Assembly (NCBI GenBank): GCA_033439685.1
Contig: JAUEDM010000002.1
Location: 5,952,001-6,016,000, forward strand
Direction of reading: 5' to 3'
Length of the DNA: 64,000 bases
Source: Apodospora peruviana
Lineage: Eukaryota > Ascomycota > Sordariomycetes > Sordariales > Lasiosphaeriaceae
Part shown: in pieces, positions 50,115-62,223 of the stretch
Layout of the letters: each line of letters begins with the position of its first letter
Numbering within the stretch: position 1 is the first letter of the stretch
The notes under the pieces: model-generated
Told to the model about the DNA's origin: nothing
The model's database searches: none
The model's input: only the letters and a program-made list of their open reading frames with translations
Program-made: the position numbers and the translations under genes

Positions 50115-51244
50115 CTAGGCCTTGATGGCCTGGAAGTCGTCGGCGTAGACGTACAAATATTGCAGATTGCTCGGGTTGGCGAAGCGGATCTGGAGCTCGC
50201 CTCTACCGGTAGCATCGGTGGTGAACTGTATGCCGGTGGAACGTTGGAAGGCGGAGCTGTTGATGTTGGGGCAGTTGACACTACCGACGCGAGCTCCGGC
50301 GTAATAGACGATCATGCCGGCGTTGGTATCGAAGTTGAGGCAGCGGAACATGAAGGAGAAGTTGTATGTCGTGGACGGGCGGGCGACGAAGGTCTCCTGC
50401 ATGGCCACGAAGCCGCCGCCCGTGGTAGGCGGGAACACGCGGACCACGACGCTGCCGCCGGCGCAGTAGGCGCCTCCCGTGGTGCAGGGGTTGACACCGT
50501 TGATGACCTCAACCCTGCCGCCCGTGGGAGCAAATATGCCCCACGGGTTGATGTTGCCGGTGGTCAGATATGACTCCAAGTTGCCGTTGACAACCACGTT
50601 GGAAGGGATGACGATGGGCGCGGCAGCCACCGAGGTGGTTGCCACCACCTTCTCTGTGACGGTCGAGACGATGGTGCTCTGTTTTTATTACAGATCAGTT
50701 ATTAGCGGGACCCTGACAACATGAGACGGACCAGACGCACAATAGCTTCAGCAACGGCAGTGGACACGGCCGTCTCGAACACGGTCACGGTGGACTGCGT
50801 GGCGGTCGACAGGAAGCAGCTGCAGGCTTTGGTGATGCGCTCATTGTTGGCTGAGCACACCGAGACAATCGCCTCTGTGGGATCCGCCGGGGAGGACTCT
50901 GCAGGTTCTGCCGAGGAAAAGGACTGCACAGGAGTAGGAGCTCGCTTCTTTTGGAAGATGGTCGTGGGGTTGCTGCCGGTCTGGGTGATGGTCCCGGTGG
51001 TGAGGGTGAGAGTCGTCGCGGTCGTCTCGATATTGACCAGTGTCGAGGTGGCCGTCTCGATCTCGGTGACGGTAGTTGTGGCGGGCGCCAGTTGCAGCCA
51101 TGAAGAGCAGAACGACTCTCCAACAGTATGGTCAACCCCGATGGCGCCATAACACTTACGACCACCGCAAGGAGATCCCGCACAGGCCGCATTGGCCACG
51201 CCGACCAGGACACCGGCTCCAAGGCCGAAGCAGAGCAACTTCAT
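50115..51244 (-). CDS. Secreted wall/surface protein with Ser/Thr stalk and C-terminal beta-sandwich-like module
   Basis: Exons 51244..50741 and 50678..50115 give 355 residues. A signal peptide (about 1-19) precedes a short Cys-rich head (CAGSPCGGRKCY...FCSSWL). A Thr/Ser/Val-rich stalk follows, likely O-glycosylated. After the intron comes a domain of about 165 residues (from NVVVNGNLESYLTTGNINPW) whose pattern of Asn-Gly-x-Leu-Glu, Trp and alternating beta strands resembles carbohydrate-binding-like modules in fungal surface proteins. The intron uses a GTGCGT donor and phase 0. A GTAAGT inside the head domain is not spliced in this model. No GPI signal is obvious. Adhesion or wall role is inferred. 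Confidence 0.8.
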
Positions 51245-53020
51245 GGTTTTTGATCTTCGAACGAGTGTGTGTATAAAACGAGCGTGATGGTTCAAAATGA
51301 ACCGTTCGAACGAGCGACGAGACGACAAATAACCAGAAACGGACCCGAAAACGAACGACGATGGCGAAAGAGGTTTTGCACGAGAAGCCAAAACAAATCG
51401 TGGGAATCTGGCGGTCCAGACCCTTTTGATAGACAAGCCCCAACCCGGCAAACCGGGAACCCCTTTCTTGAGGCGCGCGCCATTGGAGATTTTGTGGCGC
51501 TAGTATTGTGCAGCTGGAAAGCTCTAGAGCCGCACTATCGATTTTCAGCTCTCGATCCACCGTCGGACCAAGCTCATTTTGCTCATTCCGGCCCTGTGCC
51601 GTCAGCCACAAAACATCAGCAACTGCGCGCCCGATAAATGCTCTTGGCATGGTCATTGAATATCAATGCGCGGCGCTCGCACATCAAGCCAAGTCGCTTT
51701 CGATCGCGCGACACTCTGCGACGTGTATGGAATATTCCGTGTAAATAACATGGCAAATAACCCGTAACCCGTACAGAGTAGTGTACCCGCTTCTTGGACC
51801 CGTGCTAGGGTGTCACGATGAAGCCCTGTCAAATTACCGACTGACCGGAGAGACAGATCCGGCAAAGTGGAGTGCACAAGACCACGTGGAGACATCACAG
51901 TCATCAGCCCAGCTGCGTAAGGTATGATTTCTACCTTGCCAAGCATGTCAATTTCAATAGTATCGTAAATATGTCAAAACACCCGTAAGCCTGGAACAAA
52001 CTGAGACGGTGGCGTGGTAAGGTCTTGATTGCGGCAGGCAGCGATATGTTTAGTTCCCCGGGCAGCCAGCCAATCAAGTGACTTCGTCAACTTACCAGAA
52101 AAAAAGAAGACAAGGCAAAAAGTTCAGTCAACAGATCTGAGGTAGCTAGCCGTCTCTCTGATTGACTGATGAAAAACCGTTGCAACAGTTTTTACAGGTC
52201 CGACAAGTCGGAATCCAACTCATGAGGTTCGTTTTCCTCGAGCTGTTCTCGGGAGCAAGGGAGTTCAATGACCATTCGACCACGCTGCCCTGTTTTGGTT
52301 GGGAATGGGCGGTGGCAACCACACTTATGTACCTCACCACGCTCACGGTAAAATCGAGCCGGAACACGTACAACCCTCTTTCCTAAGATGCGTAAGGTGG
52401 TCCGATTCTGACTAATCCGGGGCGTTGGTCCTTCCCCAGCGTCAACCAGACGAAGAGTGGGACCATGATTGGTGCAGTTGAGTCGGTCGAAGGCCGGCCT
52501 CGAATTGTCCAAAGACAGGAAGGGACAAAGAAACATCCGCGTTGATCCAATTTGTTCAAAAGAAGCAGAAACTGAAGTTCACGTGAGCACTCAACCTGGC
52601 TATTGTTGAGCCTTCGAACAATAGGAAACAACTGAGCACGACGGATCACGGTGCTATGGATCGAACAGTACAATACCAATAGTGACTGGATAAACTTGGT
52701 TGTTCCGACCTACCTCAACAGCTGCCTCAGGCCAGCACTCCACCGTCGTTTCACTACTATTGTTCCTGAGCCAGTCACTGCTGTTCACTAACTTCGCGAC
52801 CGACACTCTATTGTTCCGCAGGAAGACTCGGAGGGGCCCAGGTCCTCACTGGTATGTAAGAAGAGAATTCCCCCGATTTTGCATTTCGAAAAATTTGTTC
52901 AACATACACATCACGCAATGTGGGTGTATCACAAGCACCAACTCTTGGTGCTCTCACAACAACCAAAACACACTCGACACAAATCACACACAACTGATCA
53001 CAAAGATCACTCACACCGAA
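51245..53020. other. 1.8-kb intergenic, no gene seen
   Basis: Shared upstream region of the surface protein (minus) and the J-domain-like protein (plus). Short frames only. Confidence 0.6.
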
Positions 53021-53734
53021 ATGTCTTCTCCTTTCGGTGAGGCCGTTGACGGCTTCATCAACTACTACGAACTACTAGGCATCGACCGCCTCGCCAATGC
53101 CAATGCCATCGAGGCCGCTTACGTCAAGCGCAAGTCAGAATGCAAGGCAGAGGGCAAAGACTACCAGCTCCTAGCCGAGGCCTACGAGCGCCTCTCCAAC
53201 CCCGCCTGCCGCTCCGTCTACGACATGAGCTACATCCTCCACAACGCGGCCGACTTCAAGAAGCCGTCCAACGATCTTCCCTCCCTCACGACCGCCAAGC
53301 TGCGGTTCAAACTTGCCATGACGGAGCTCTACAAAATCAAGGAGCAGATTCTCGAGGGCTGCATGGAGATCATCATGATGAGAGACGACGACACGTACGG
53401 CGAAATCATCAAGGCCATGCACGAGTTTCGGCATCATGTAGTCCGACGCTTTGTCGCGCTGTCGTACAGCTGCGATCACTTGGAGGAGGAGATCCACCCC
53501 GGCGTGTGGGACCAGGGCATCCGAATGGAGTACGCTGCTGACGATACCGATCGGTGCGTTCCGCGAAGGGTGATGGATCACTTGCAGGAGACTGAGGGGT
53601 ATATCCATGACGGCTGGTGGAAGCATATCGCCAACACCGTTGTGCATGTGGCGCAGGCGCATAGCAATCCCGGTGAACTTATGAAGTTGTTGCAGATGTG
53701 GAGGGCGAGACCTGATGCTCAGCAACAACGGTAG
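53021..53734 (+). CDS. J-domain-like protein lacking the HPD motif
   Basis: Intronless, 237 residues from the ATG at 53021. Residues about 14-66 follow the DnaJ pattern (INYYELLGIDRLANANAIEAAYVKRK, then YQLLAEAYERLSNPACRSVYD). The catalytic HPD tripeptide between helices 2 and 3 is missing and replaced by a Lys/Glu-rich KSECKAEGKD stretch. Without HPD it should not stimulate Hsp70 ATPase, so it would be a J-like (type IV) protein. The rest is helical without a recognised domain. No signal peptide. Confidence 0.78.
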   Translation: MSSPFGEAVDGFINYYELLGIDRLANANAIEAAYVKRKSECKAEGKDYQLLAEAYERLSNPACRSVYDMSYILHNAADFKKPSNDLPSLTTAKLRFKLAMTELYKIKEQILEGCMEIIMMRDDDTYGEIIKAMHEFRHHVVRRFVALSYSCDHLEEEIHPGVWDQGIRMEYAADDTDRCVPRRVMDHLQETEGYIHDGWWKHIANTVVHVAQAHSNPGELMKLLQMWRARPDAQQQR

Positions 53735-56069
53735 GTGAAGTAGTGCTGATCGCGAAAAATGATGAGGGGATAGAAAGAGAGTGTGATGGGGCTGATACTA
53801 GGCAGTTGACTGTTTCCTTGTTCTCTGGTGCATATAGATATCAGAAGGACTTGAAGATTCCGGAACAATGAGATTGTTTCACCCACGAATGAGATTTCGC
53901 AAGATTGTGAAATTTGAGGAATGTGATGTGTGAGTAACAACCGGATGAATAACTTGGTTGGGAGATGAAAATCAGATGCACTTATCCATGAGATGCTGCC
54001 TGAGGAAAGCTTAGTACTAAAAGGTAGACATGCTGATACGGATGTAGAATTGCTCTGATAATCCAGACGATGGTTTTATGTACGGGCCTACCGCCTATAA
54101 GAGATGAAAATCAGATGCACTTATCTATAAGATGCCGCCTGTGGAGAACTTAGTACCAAAAGGTAGACATGCTGATATAGGTGTAAAATTGCTCTGATAA
54201 TCAGTTATTGGCTCGGTGGTTGCCCCATACTTATAAGGGTTGATCTCTGTATGCCTAATAGTCATGGAGCCAAACCTTGCTAGCTGGACAATTGGTTGAC
54301 TGGTCAAATGCCTGCATTACGACAGATGAAATCTGAGGAAAATCGAAAAGTCCCACGTAAACTCTATAGATTCTCCTCTGTAAGTCATTAAATGTGGTTC
54401 TGGTGGTTACATGTAATTCCCATCCAGGCCCGAGCAGCCTCCAATTGGACAGACGTCTATGTCACCATGCCGCGCCGATCATTTCTATTATAGTCTTCTC
54501 CAAGATCACACGTGAAAGAACCATTGTTAATGTTACGCTGTTGTCTTTGATCGGATTGGTCCCATTGTACGGAAGGATGTTGTTCCTGAAAGACATATCT
54601 TGCCCGCCGCAGTCTGCAGGTGACGTTTGGAAGCCAACCCCGTTTTGTAGATTTGCGCCGACGAACCAGGGGCTTGGCCGGCCGTACTGTTACACTTTCT
54701 CCGCGATGGTACCAGGGGTCGGACGTAGAATCTATTGCTGGGATGTTTGCTAAACTCGAATCGCCAGACCGTGTGTGGCACAGCAGGATTTCGCCGAATA
54801 GTAGCCGTCAGTTGCCTCTCAAAGCACGTTGTTCACTCAAGCATAAGGAGAGTTGAAGACTGGAATGAACAACGAGAAAGTTTTTTCTGTTCTTATTAGC
54901 AAAAACGTAATTTTGTGTCTAGTTATATGGATTTTATTGAGTTGATCGATTCCATTGACAGACGCCAAGTTCTGATTGAACGAACTGGCCAAGGAACAGG
55001 GGGATGTTGTAACAACCCATGAACGTAGCTCCCTCGCCGCAGCAAACAACTGCTACTACGCACCAAAGTTCCCAAAGTCCTGTAGGATGATAGGAGGCCG
55101 GAAATTAATGTTTGTTCACACACCAAAGACTCTAGGGATTGCCCGCGGCTTTTTCCAACGTTACCTGCGCCCCCCTCTCGCCCCGATCGATCTTTCCATG
55201 ATGTGTCTTTTGACATTTCGTACTCGGTAAATAGAGCTATAAGCTCATGGGATTCTCGCCGAATTGGCCCTACGTGAGTTAGTCATGCAAAGCCATGGTT
55301 CACTATCTTCCATCGTGCCAACCAACATCAGTAACTCTAGGGAAGCCAGTCCAGACTACCTTACCTTGACCGAGAAGCTCGTGCAATAGGTTAACTTCTT
55401 ACATAATCTGTCCGAATTCTGATCCCATTTCATCCGCTAGTGACTCTAAAACCTAGCCGGCAAACCAAAGTCCCTCCAAAGGGTGGTCGCAGCTCCGGCT
55501 TCTCTGAGCGGCTTGACACTGTCACCACTGATGTCAAGGCACTCCCACACCACTCACACGACACCCCTGCGCAACGTTACGGCACTTGGTCTGCCTACCA
55601 AGACACCTAGCTGTACACACGAAACCAAGGTACGCAATAGGGGGAGCGGCTGGAGGCCGCGCACAAATCACACGATTGTGTGGGTAGGGTAACTATTACC
55701 TCCAGTCCTGGACCTTGTCGCCCCTGGTTTAGGAAGGCAGCTACTTACTAATTCCTATCTCGTACACACCATACGCGGATATGATTCGGTGGGCCATTTT
55801 GGAAAATACGGCCTCGAACAACACCATTAACACGAATCCCTTCATGTATAAAGACGATCTTCCGTCCGCCGATAGGATCACGATGATTCTTGTTCATCAC
55901 CAAGCTTCACATTCAGCTCTTTTTCTTAGCACCACTTCACACAAACAACCTGTCGTTAGATACGACTTACACTCCTTTTCTATTGAGGCTTACGTTCATT
56001 ACCCTCACACTATCACTCTCTACCCAACACTCATTCTTGTATTCAACTGTAGACCAGTTACTGCTCATC
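53735..56069. other. 2.3-kb intergenic with a 102-bp direct repeat
   Basis: Contains the repeat pair 53962-54063 and 54101-54202. No gene is supported; open frames are short and lack start context or domains. Confidence 0.6.
53962..54202 (+). repeat. Direct repeat pair, 102 bp each, transition-biased divergence
   Basis: Copies 53962-54063 and 54101-54202 begin GAGATGAAAATCAGATGCAC and end TTGCTCTGATAATC. They differ at about ten sites without indels; nearly all differences are C/T or G/A. Confidence 0.92.
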
Positions 56070-56939
56070 ATGAAGCAGGCATTCATTACCCTGTTGGCAC
56101 TGGCCACAGCCGCAGCAGCTCTGCCCAGCCATGCCGCCCGCCTGCACCAGCGCGCCTTCCGCAACGGCACCGGCGACGACGTCTCCGCCTGGGACAACAT
56201 CGACTGGGCCCACGGCACCTGCGGCGGCAACACCGGCTACGTCTGCCAGTCCGGATACTGCTGCTCTCAGTACGGCTACTGCGGCACAGGAGCCGAGTAC
56301 TGCGGAGGCGGAGGCGGAGGCGGAGGCGGCGGCGGTGGAGGAGGAGGAGCAACATGCACCTCACCCCGTCTCTACCAAGGTGACGGATCCACCGGCGCCG
56401 GATGGCCGGCCGCGGAAGCGTGGGCATCCTTCGACAACCTCTGGAACGCCAACGCCGGCACCATCGCCATCAGTTGCAACCAGTTCGGGCAGGCCAATAA
56501 CTCTCCGACTGAAACAGCGCAAATGAAAAACGCCATTCTTAGCATCGCTGCCTCGTCCGGCGTCGACGCGCGGTTCATTCTTGTGACGGTGATGCAAGAA
56601 AGCAAAGGCTGCGTGCGGGTGTGGACGAGCTACGGCGCGCATCCAAACCCGGGCTTGATGCAAGATCATAATGGGCAGTACACGTGCTACGGCACGAACC
56701 CGTGCCCGGAGAGTTATATCCAGGGCATGATCCGCGAGGGGACCACGGGGACTTCGTCCGGCGATGGGCTGCTCCAGATTCTGAATAAGTTGTCGACTTC
56801 TGGTGCACGGAAGACCTATCAGGCTGCACGGGTGTATAACTCTGGTAGTTTGCCAGGGGATGGCAACTTGAGCAACGGCGGTGCGACAAACTCTTATCCT
56901 TCGGATATCGCCAACCGGTTGCTTGGGTGTGTTTTCTGA
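56070..56939 (+). CDS. Secreted ChtBD1 plus lysozyme-like (SLT-type) protein
   Basis: Intronless, 289 residues from the ATG at 56070, chosen because it opens a signal peptide (about 1-22); the longer frame upstream does not. A ChtBD1 module (about 48-80, CGGNTGYVCQSGYCCSQYGY) is joined by a run of about 15 Gly to a lysozyme-like domain (about 95-289). That domain has VMQESKG with candidate catalytic Glu177 and a following NPGLMQDHNG block, which matches the G-L-M-Q signature of soluble lytic transglycosylase folds. It may cleave peptidoglycan or chitin; the chitin-binding module could anchor it to the fungal wall. Secreted. Confidence 0.87.
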   Translation: MKQAFITLLALATAAAALPSHAARLHQRAFRNGTGDDVSAWDNIDWAHGTCGGNTGYVCQSGYCCSQYGYCGTGAEYCGGGGGGGGGGGGGGGATCTSPRLYQGDGSTGAGWPAAEAWASFDNLWNANAGTIAISCNQFGQANNSPTETAQMKNAILSIAASSGVDARFILVTVMQESKGCVRVWTSYGAHPNPGLMQDHNGQYTCYGTNPCPESYIQGMIREGTTGTSSGDGLLQILNKLSTSGARKTYQAARVYNSGSLPGDGNLSNGGATNSYPSDIANRLLGCVF

Positions 56940-57803
56940 TTGTGTCGAGTGGTTTGATCCATTTGAGTCTTTAACAGAGCTCCGTTCTGTCTCTTCACTT
57001 CTCTTCTTGTATATATCTTGACGATGTTTTTTTTTTTTTTTTAATTTCTTTCAGTATATGTTTAACTTTTTTTTGTCAATATGTCATCAGTTACTGATGG
57101 GTTCTCTGTACTTATGTATTTATCTCTGTACATTCAACACGCTGTTCATGATGAATTGAACTCGCGATATATAATTTGCTCAGATTCTTGAGTCACCCAG
57201 AGAAACGGTTGCAGTGCCCTGTGGCAAGTTGGAGAGATAAATTGTAGTTCATTGGGTACACCTATCGAGGATAGTACTCGATCGACCCCTCTGATAAGTT
57301 GCAGACACATCAATCGCAAATATCCCCTTATCTCTGCTGCTCCCCCGCGCCGAGTGTCTGTGGGTGTGCGGCGCGTACGATCTTATCTCGCGACATGCAG
57401 CAGTGATGTCAGTCAACAGCAAGCCACTATCTACCCTATCTATTATCTCGTAGCTCACCTCTGTCTTTTGGGGTGAGTGCATCGTCGTTTGAAATGCATC
57501 GTCATTTTGGGTCTGTCTCGTGAACAATTGTTCTTGAATGATGGATTCATGCTTCTGTGTTCTTTCCCTGTAACCATTTCAGGAGCATTCTTTTGACGCG
57601 GTGGCTGCCGGTCTACTCTTGCCTGTCGTGGGATACCCTGGATATTTTGACGACGATAAGAGTGAAGGCGCATCCGTTGGGTTGTCATTGCGCGTGTCTT
57701 GAAGGCCAGACTTATCCTCCCAAAAGCATATATGCCAACCAGATCCACGAACTCTGTCGAACAAACTCCTACGAACATCGCGAGATAAGTATCGATCCTC
57801 AAC
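56940..57803. other. Intergenic, no gene seen
   Basis: Contains a run of about 16 T near 57027-57042 after the lysozyme-like gene. Promoter side of the CLC gene. Confidence 0.6.
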
Positions 57804-60334
57804 ATGGCACAGCCACCACCCTCGGCAGCAGACGAATGCTCCCCCCTCCTACATCATGATGTATCCTCCCATCCTCCCCCAAATCGGCCCCAAGAACAAC
57901 AGCGGCAACACAGCACAACGAGCCACGCAAGCCTCCGAGTCCAAATCCGAGGCCGAAAAACCCACCGCAAACACAACCCAGGAGCCTACGACGGCGACAT
58001 CGAGTCCCTGTCATCAACAGACGGAACCAGCGTCGGCTTGATATCCCGCGATGAGCGCGCGCTCTCGCAACAAACCGCGCTGGGCGAGCGCCTGCCCTAC
58101 AACGACTACGCGACCATCGACTGGCTGCACGACCTCGTCAAGGACTCGGTGCGCCACCGCCGCCTGCGCCATCTTCACATCCACAGCCCAGCCATTCGGA
58201 AGTCAACCGTCCGCATCAAATTGGCAACGTGGTGGGACGCCGCGCAGGGGTGGGTGGCTGCGTTTCTGATCGGTATAATTACCGCGTGCGTCGCTTTCGT
58301 GGTGGACATCAGCGTCGCGACCGTCGCGGACTGGAAGGAGGGCTACTGCTCGCGAAATGTGTTCATACATCGGGCGGCGTGTTGCTCGGAAATACCAGGG
58401 CAGGATGGCGGAAGCTGCGAGGACTGGAGACCATGGGCTGCAACGACTAGGGGTGCATACGTCGTGTACATCGCCTTTGCGTTGCTATTCGGGCTTATCG
58501 CGGGCTCGGTGACGATGACGACGCGTGCGAATTTACCGGCTGTGGCGGACGTGCCCAGCACCAACATGAAGTCCAAGGGCAAAGGCAAGGACGACGATTC
58601 GGTAGACGACACCTACGTGACGGAGACGGCCGTCGGCAAGATGATGTACATGGCCGCCGGCAGCGGGATCCCAGAGATCAAGACCATCCTGTCGGGGTTC
58701 GTGATTCCGCATTTTCTTGGCCTCAAAGTGCTGCTCGTCAAAGCCGTGGGCGCGACCTTTGCGGTGGCTACGGGGATGTGTCTTGGTAAAGAGGGCCCGT
58801 TTGTGCACATCTCGACCTGCGTGGGGTATCTTGTGGCGAATCTGTTCCCCAAGTACCGCGGCAACCAGCGCAAGCTGAGGGAGATGCTCAGTGTAGCTTG
58901 TTCTTCTGGTCTGTCGGTTGCGTTTGGTGCGCCCATTGGCGGCGTTTTGTTCAGCTATGAGGTATGCCTACAGACGATAGTCCAGAAATACGCATCGTTG
59001 ACTGACAAGCATGACAGGAAATCAGCACTTACTTCCCCAGGCGGGTGATGTGGAGGTCGTTCCTCTGCTCGCTGGTGGCGGCAGCCGCACTCAAAGAGCT
59101 CAATCCCACCGGCACCGGCAAGCTGGTGCTTTTCGAGACAAAGTACGGAGTAGACTACAACTTTGTGCACTACTTCATCTTTGTCGTGCTGGGCATCTCT
59201 GGTGGGATATTCGGCGGCGTCTTTTGCTACGCCAACTTCGTGTGGTCCAAGTTCTTCCGCAGGCTGCCGCTCATCAAGAACAACCCGGTCCTGGAGCTGG
59301 CGCTCGTGGTTCTCGTGACCGCTCTGCTGCAGTACCCCAACAGACTCATCCGCGACACGGGCGACGTCGTCATGGAGGAGCTCTTGGTGGACTGCAACAA
59401 GCCGGAGCACCAGTCGTGGCTTTGCCAGCAGGAGGCCAAGACGGACGGCAAAGGCGAATACTACGCCTGGCTCATCTCTGGCACCTTTGTCAAATTACTT
59501 CTGACCATCATCACGTTCGGCTGCAAGGTGCCTTCGGGCATTATCATCCCGGCACTTGACGCGGGTGCCTTGTTCGGCCGGATGATCGGTCAGCTGATAG
59601 ACAGTATCTCTCCCGGGATCTTTGCCATGGTCGGCGCGGCGGCATTCCTCGCAGGCGTGAGCCGAATGACGGTCAGCTTGGCGGTCATCATGTTCGAGCT
59701 GACGGGAGAGGTCAACTTCATCCCGCCCTTCATGATCGCGATCCTCACGGCGAAGTGGGTGGCCGACGCAATCAGTGCCGAGGGAGTCTACGACCTGTCG
59801 CAGCACTTGCTGGGCCATCCGTTCCTCGACGCCGAGCACGCGCTTGACAAGGTTCGTGGCTTGGGTCCAGAATCAGACCACCGAGGCACGATGGAGGATC
59901 TGATGCCGCCGGAGAGCACGATGGAAGAAATCACGCTGTACACGGGGCCGAACTACCGGGTGCGGAAGGCGACGTTGCGAGAGAAGCTTTCCAAGTTGAA
60001 GGCTCGAGGGCTCATGGATGCCGGGTTGGTGATAGTCAACGAGCGGTGTATCTGCCACGGATATCTCCCCGAGGCGGAGCTCGAGTTTGCGCTGGAGGCG
60101 TTGGACGAGACGTGCGAGGACGGGGATGAGGTTGACCTTCTGGATGGCATGGTTTCGGAGCTTATCGACCGCAGCCCGATGACGGTCACAGCCAAAGCGC
60201 CTGTCGAGTATGCCGTGGAGCTGTTCGGCAAGTTGGGTCTGAGGTATCTGATTATCGTCGAGGAGGAAACGGCTCGCGTCGTGGGGGTCGTGATCAAGAA
60301 GCGGCTGCTGAACTATTTGGATGGCTTGCATTGA
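57804..60334 (+). CDS. CLC-family voltage-gated chloride channel/antiporter
   Basis: Exons 57804..58961 and 59018..60334 give 824 residues. A polar N-terminus of about 150 residues precedes the membrane domain. The selectivity-filter blocks are visible: GSGIPE (about 286-291), GKEGPFVH (about 328, with the gating Glu), and later KVPSGIIIPALDAGALFGRM. Two CBS domains fill the C-terminus (about 680-740 and 760-820; LMPPESTMEEI and the RSPMTVTAKAPVEYAVELF block). It belongs to the fungal Gef1/CLC-3-type group, acting in endosomal, vacuolar or Golgi membranes. One phase-0 intron (GTATGC..GACAG). Confidence 0.95.
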
Positions 60335-60606
60335 AGATTGGTAGAACCTATATATTGTAGTGTTTGTCAGATAACAAAAAAGTCAACATATTTGTACCAT
60401 GACGGTAAACCGCGTGGCTGCCAGCTCCCTTTCCACCAAGTGAGCAACCGGACACGGCCTCGGAGAGGGGTTCAGCGAACCGGACGTCGTAATGTTTGGT
60501 GCATTATTCCCGCCGTCCTTCCCAGCAAGTGTATGCTATCCTCGTCATATATACACGGTGAACGTGTCACCCTCCGTCCGTTCCCATATGGTATTCATTT
60601 CCAAGC

Positions 60607-61059
60607 TCAGTTGCTCCGCGCACCGCCCTTGGCTTCCCGCAGCTCGTCCATCTTGGCGACTCGCTTCTTGAACTCGACGTATTGGCATTTTTCGTAGCTG
60701 TGTCTCTCGTCCTATAATCCACGGAAGGGTCAGCGGTTGATAAAACACCCATCGCAATTCTTCCAGTCTGTCTCCCGCAATCCGGGATTGGAGGTTTGTA
60801 CGTCGGGCGGAGGCGTCGTACCGTGCACTTCCACGGCATGTAGTAGGTCTCGAAACGACACCGGTTGAGGGGAATCAGCAGATGTGCGCAGCTGTCTCTG
60901 TAGGCCAGCGGGACCTTGGCATCGCGCATCTCCTCGCGGGTCGCCACTGTGCGTCGGCGAAGCAATCCAGTCAGTCAATGTCATCGGAATCTGCGGTCGG
61001 GAAAGCGGGTGATGCGTACGTCGCGGGGTCTCCGCCGGTGTCTCTGATCCTGCTGCCAT
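60607..61059 (-). CDS. NDUFB7: NADH dehydrogenase (complex I) subunit B18 / NDUFB7
   Basis: Exons 61059..61020, 60946..60822 and 60711..60607 give 89 residues. The twin CX9C motif is complete: Cys33/Cys43 and Cys54/Cys64, in the CAHLLIPLNRC and CTDERHSYEKC blocks, as in the B18 subunit, which is imported into the mitochondrial intermembrane space by the Mia40 route and joins the membrane arm of complex I. The REEMRDAKVPLAYRDSC lead-in is also family-typical. The first exon is only 40 nt; its ATG (61059) and GTACGC donor were chosen for phase. Stop at 60607-60609. Housekeeping gene. Confidence 0.9.
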
Positions 61060-62223
61060 TTTCGGATGCAATTGAGCGCTTCTCGGGCTGGTGATTCCTG
61101 CAGGGAGGTGGTGTTGGACTAGACTGCGAAGCTCTGTGTCTGTCCTTCGTCGTCGTCGTCGTCGTCAAAAGCCAAAGGTGGAGCTGTTCGTCCGACCTGG
61201 CGGCTTTGCCAAGCTCGAAGCTCACCGGGTCCAAGCGTCCACAGTGCCGGTTCCTGCCCCCACGTGAGCAGTCATGCTGCCTCCATTCCATTGGTCAATG
61301 GCTGTTCAAGCTTTTGGGAAAGACAACTGTTAGCTTGGCTGGAATTTGTGCATACAAATTGCACTCTGGAAGTTCAAATCCCTTAACAACTCGCTTTCTC
61401 GACTGGAGACTTCAATTCCGTGACATGACTTCAACTTGTCTCCTCCACGGCAAACTTTGGCGTCGCATTCCCTACCTATATTCTCCCCTGCCATCTCATA
61501 CGGAGTGTTAGTTCGAGGATTTGTCTTCATTGCAAATTCCTGTCGATGATTGTTCTCAATTGCGTGCAACCCACCGGTTATCCCACGCCGTCGGCGTCGA
61601 GACAGTCTTCGACATCTTAACCCTCTTTATCTGCCACCGAGAAGCCACTCGATCTCCGGACGCGATGCTCCAGCTTCCAGATCAGGCCCCGAAGCCTCGC
61701 TTGGACCGATCTCTTGGTTCATGTGCATCTCTTTATCTCTGTTTATCCGTTCAATTGCCGCCGCTGTCCTATATCCCGAGCCCATCTTACCCGGAGACAC
61801 CTGACCGAGATGGTGGCCAATTACGTATCTTGATTATTCCGCAAACCGTAGTCCATAATTGTCTTCTGTGGATATGGGCCCAATACAAGGCATTGTGGGT
61901 CTTGCCGGAAGAGCCACACACAGGTACTCACGGTATCAAGAGCAGGTCTCTATCCTAGATGTCGTGAATGGGTGTGGGGCGTCCCGGTGATGAATCGCAG
62001 CTCACATTACACCACAGATGTTGTGTTCTAGAAGTCTAGAAGTTCTATCTTCTAAGCGACCGAGCCCAAATTGAGATATATTACATTCTTTTCCTGGTAT
62101 TGCGCCCGTCGTGTCTTTCCTCTTCTCGGCACGCCCCGGCCCCGCCTTCCTCACATTCCTCTTCTCTGGTTGTGATCTCCGCATTCCCATCCAATCTGGG
62201 AAACTGCAGAAATCTCGTTCATC
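61060..62223. other. Intergenic, no gene seen
   Basis: Divergent upstream region of NDUFB7 and the S28 peptidase. Contains a short (TCG)n run near 61147-61166. Open frames here lack ATG starts or domains. Confidence 0.6.

Noticed and set aside
61330..61390. tRNA-like B-box (AAGTTCAAATCCC)
   Set aside because: No matching A-box or acceptor stem could be folded around it.
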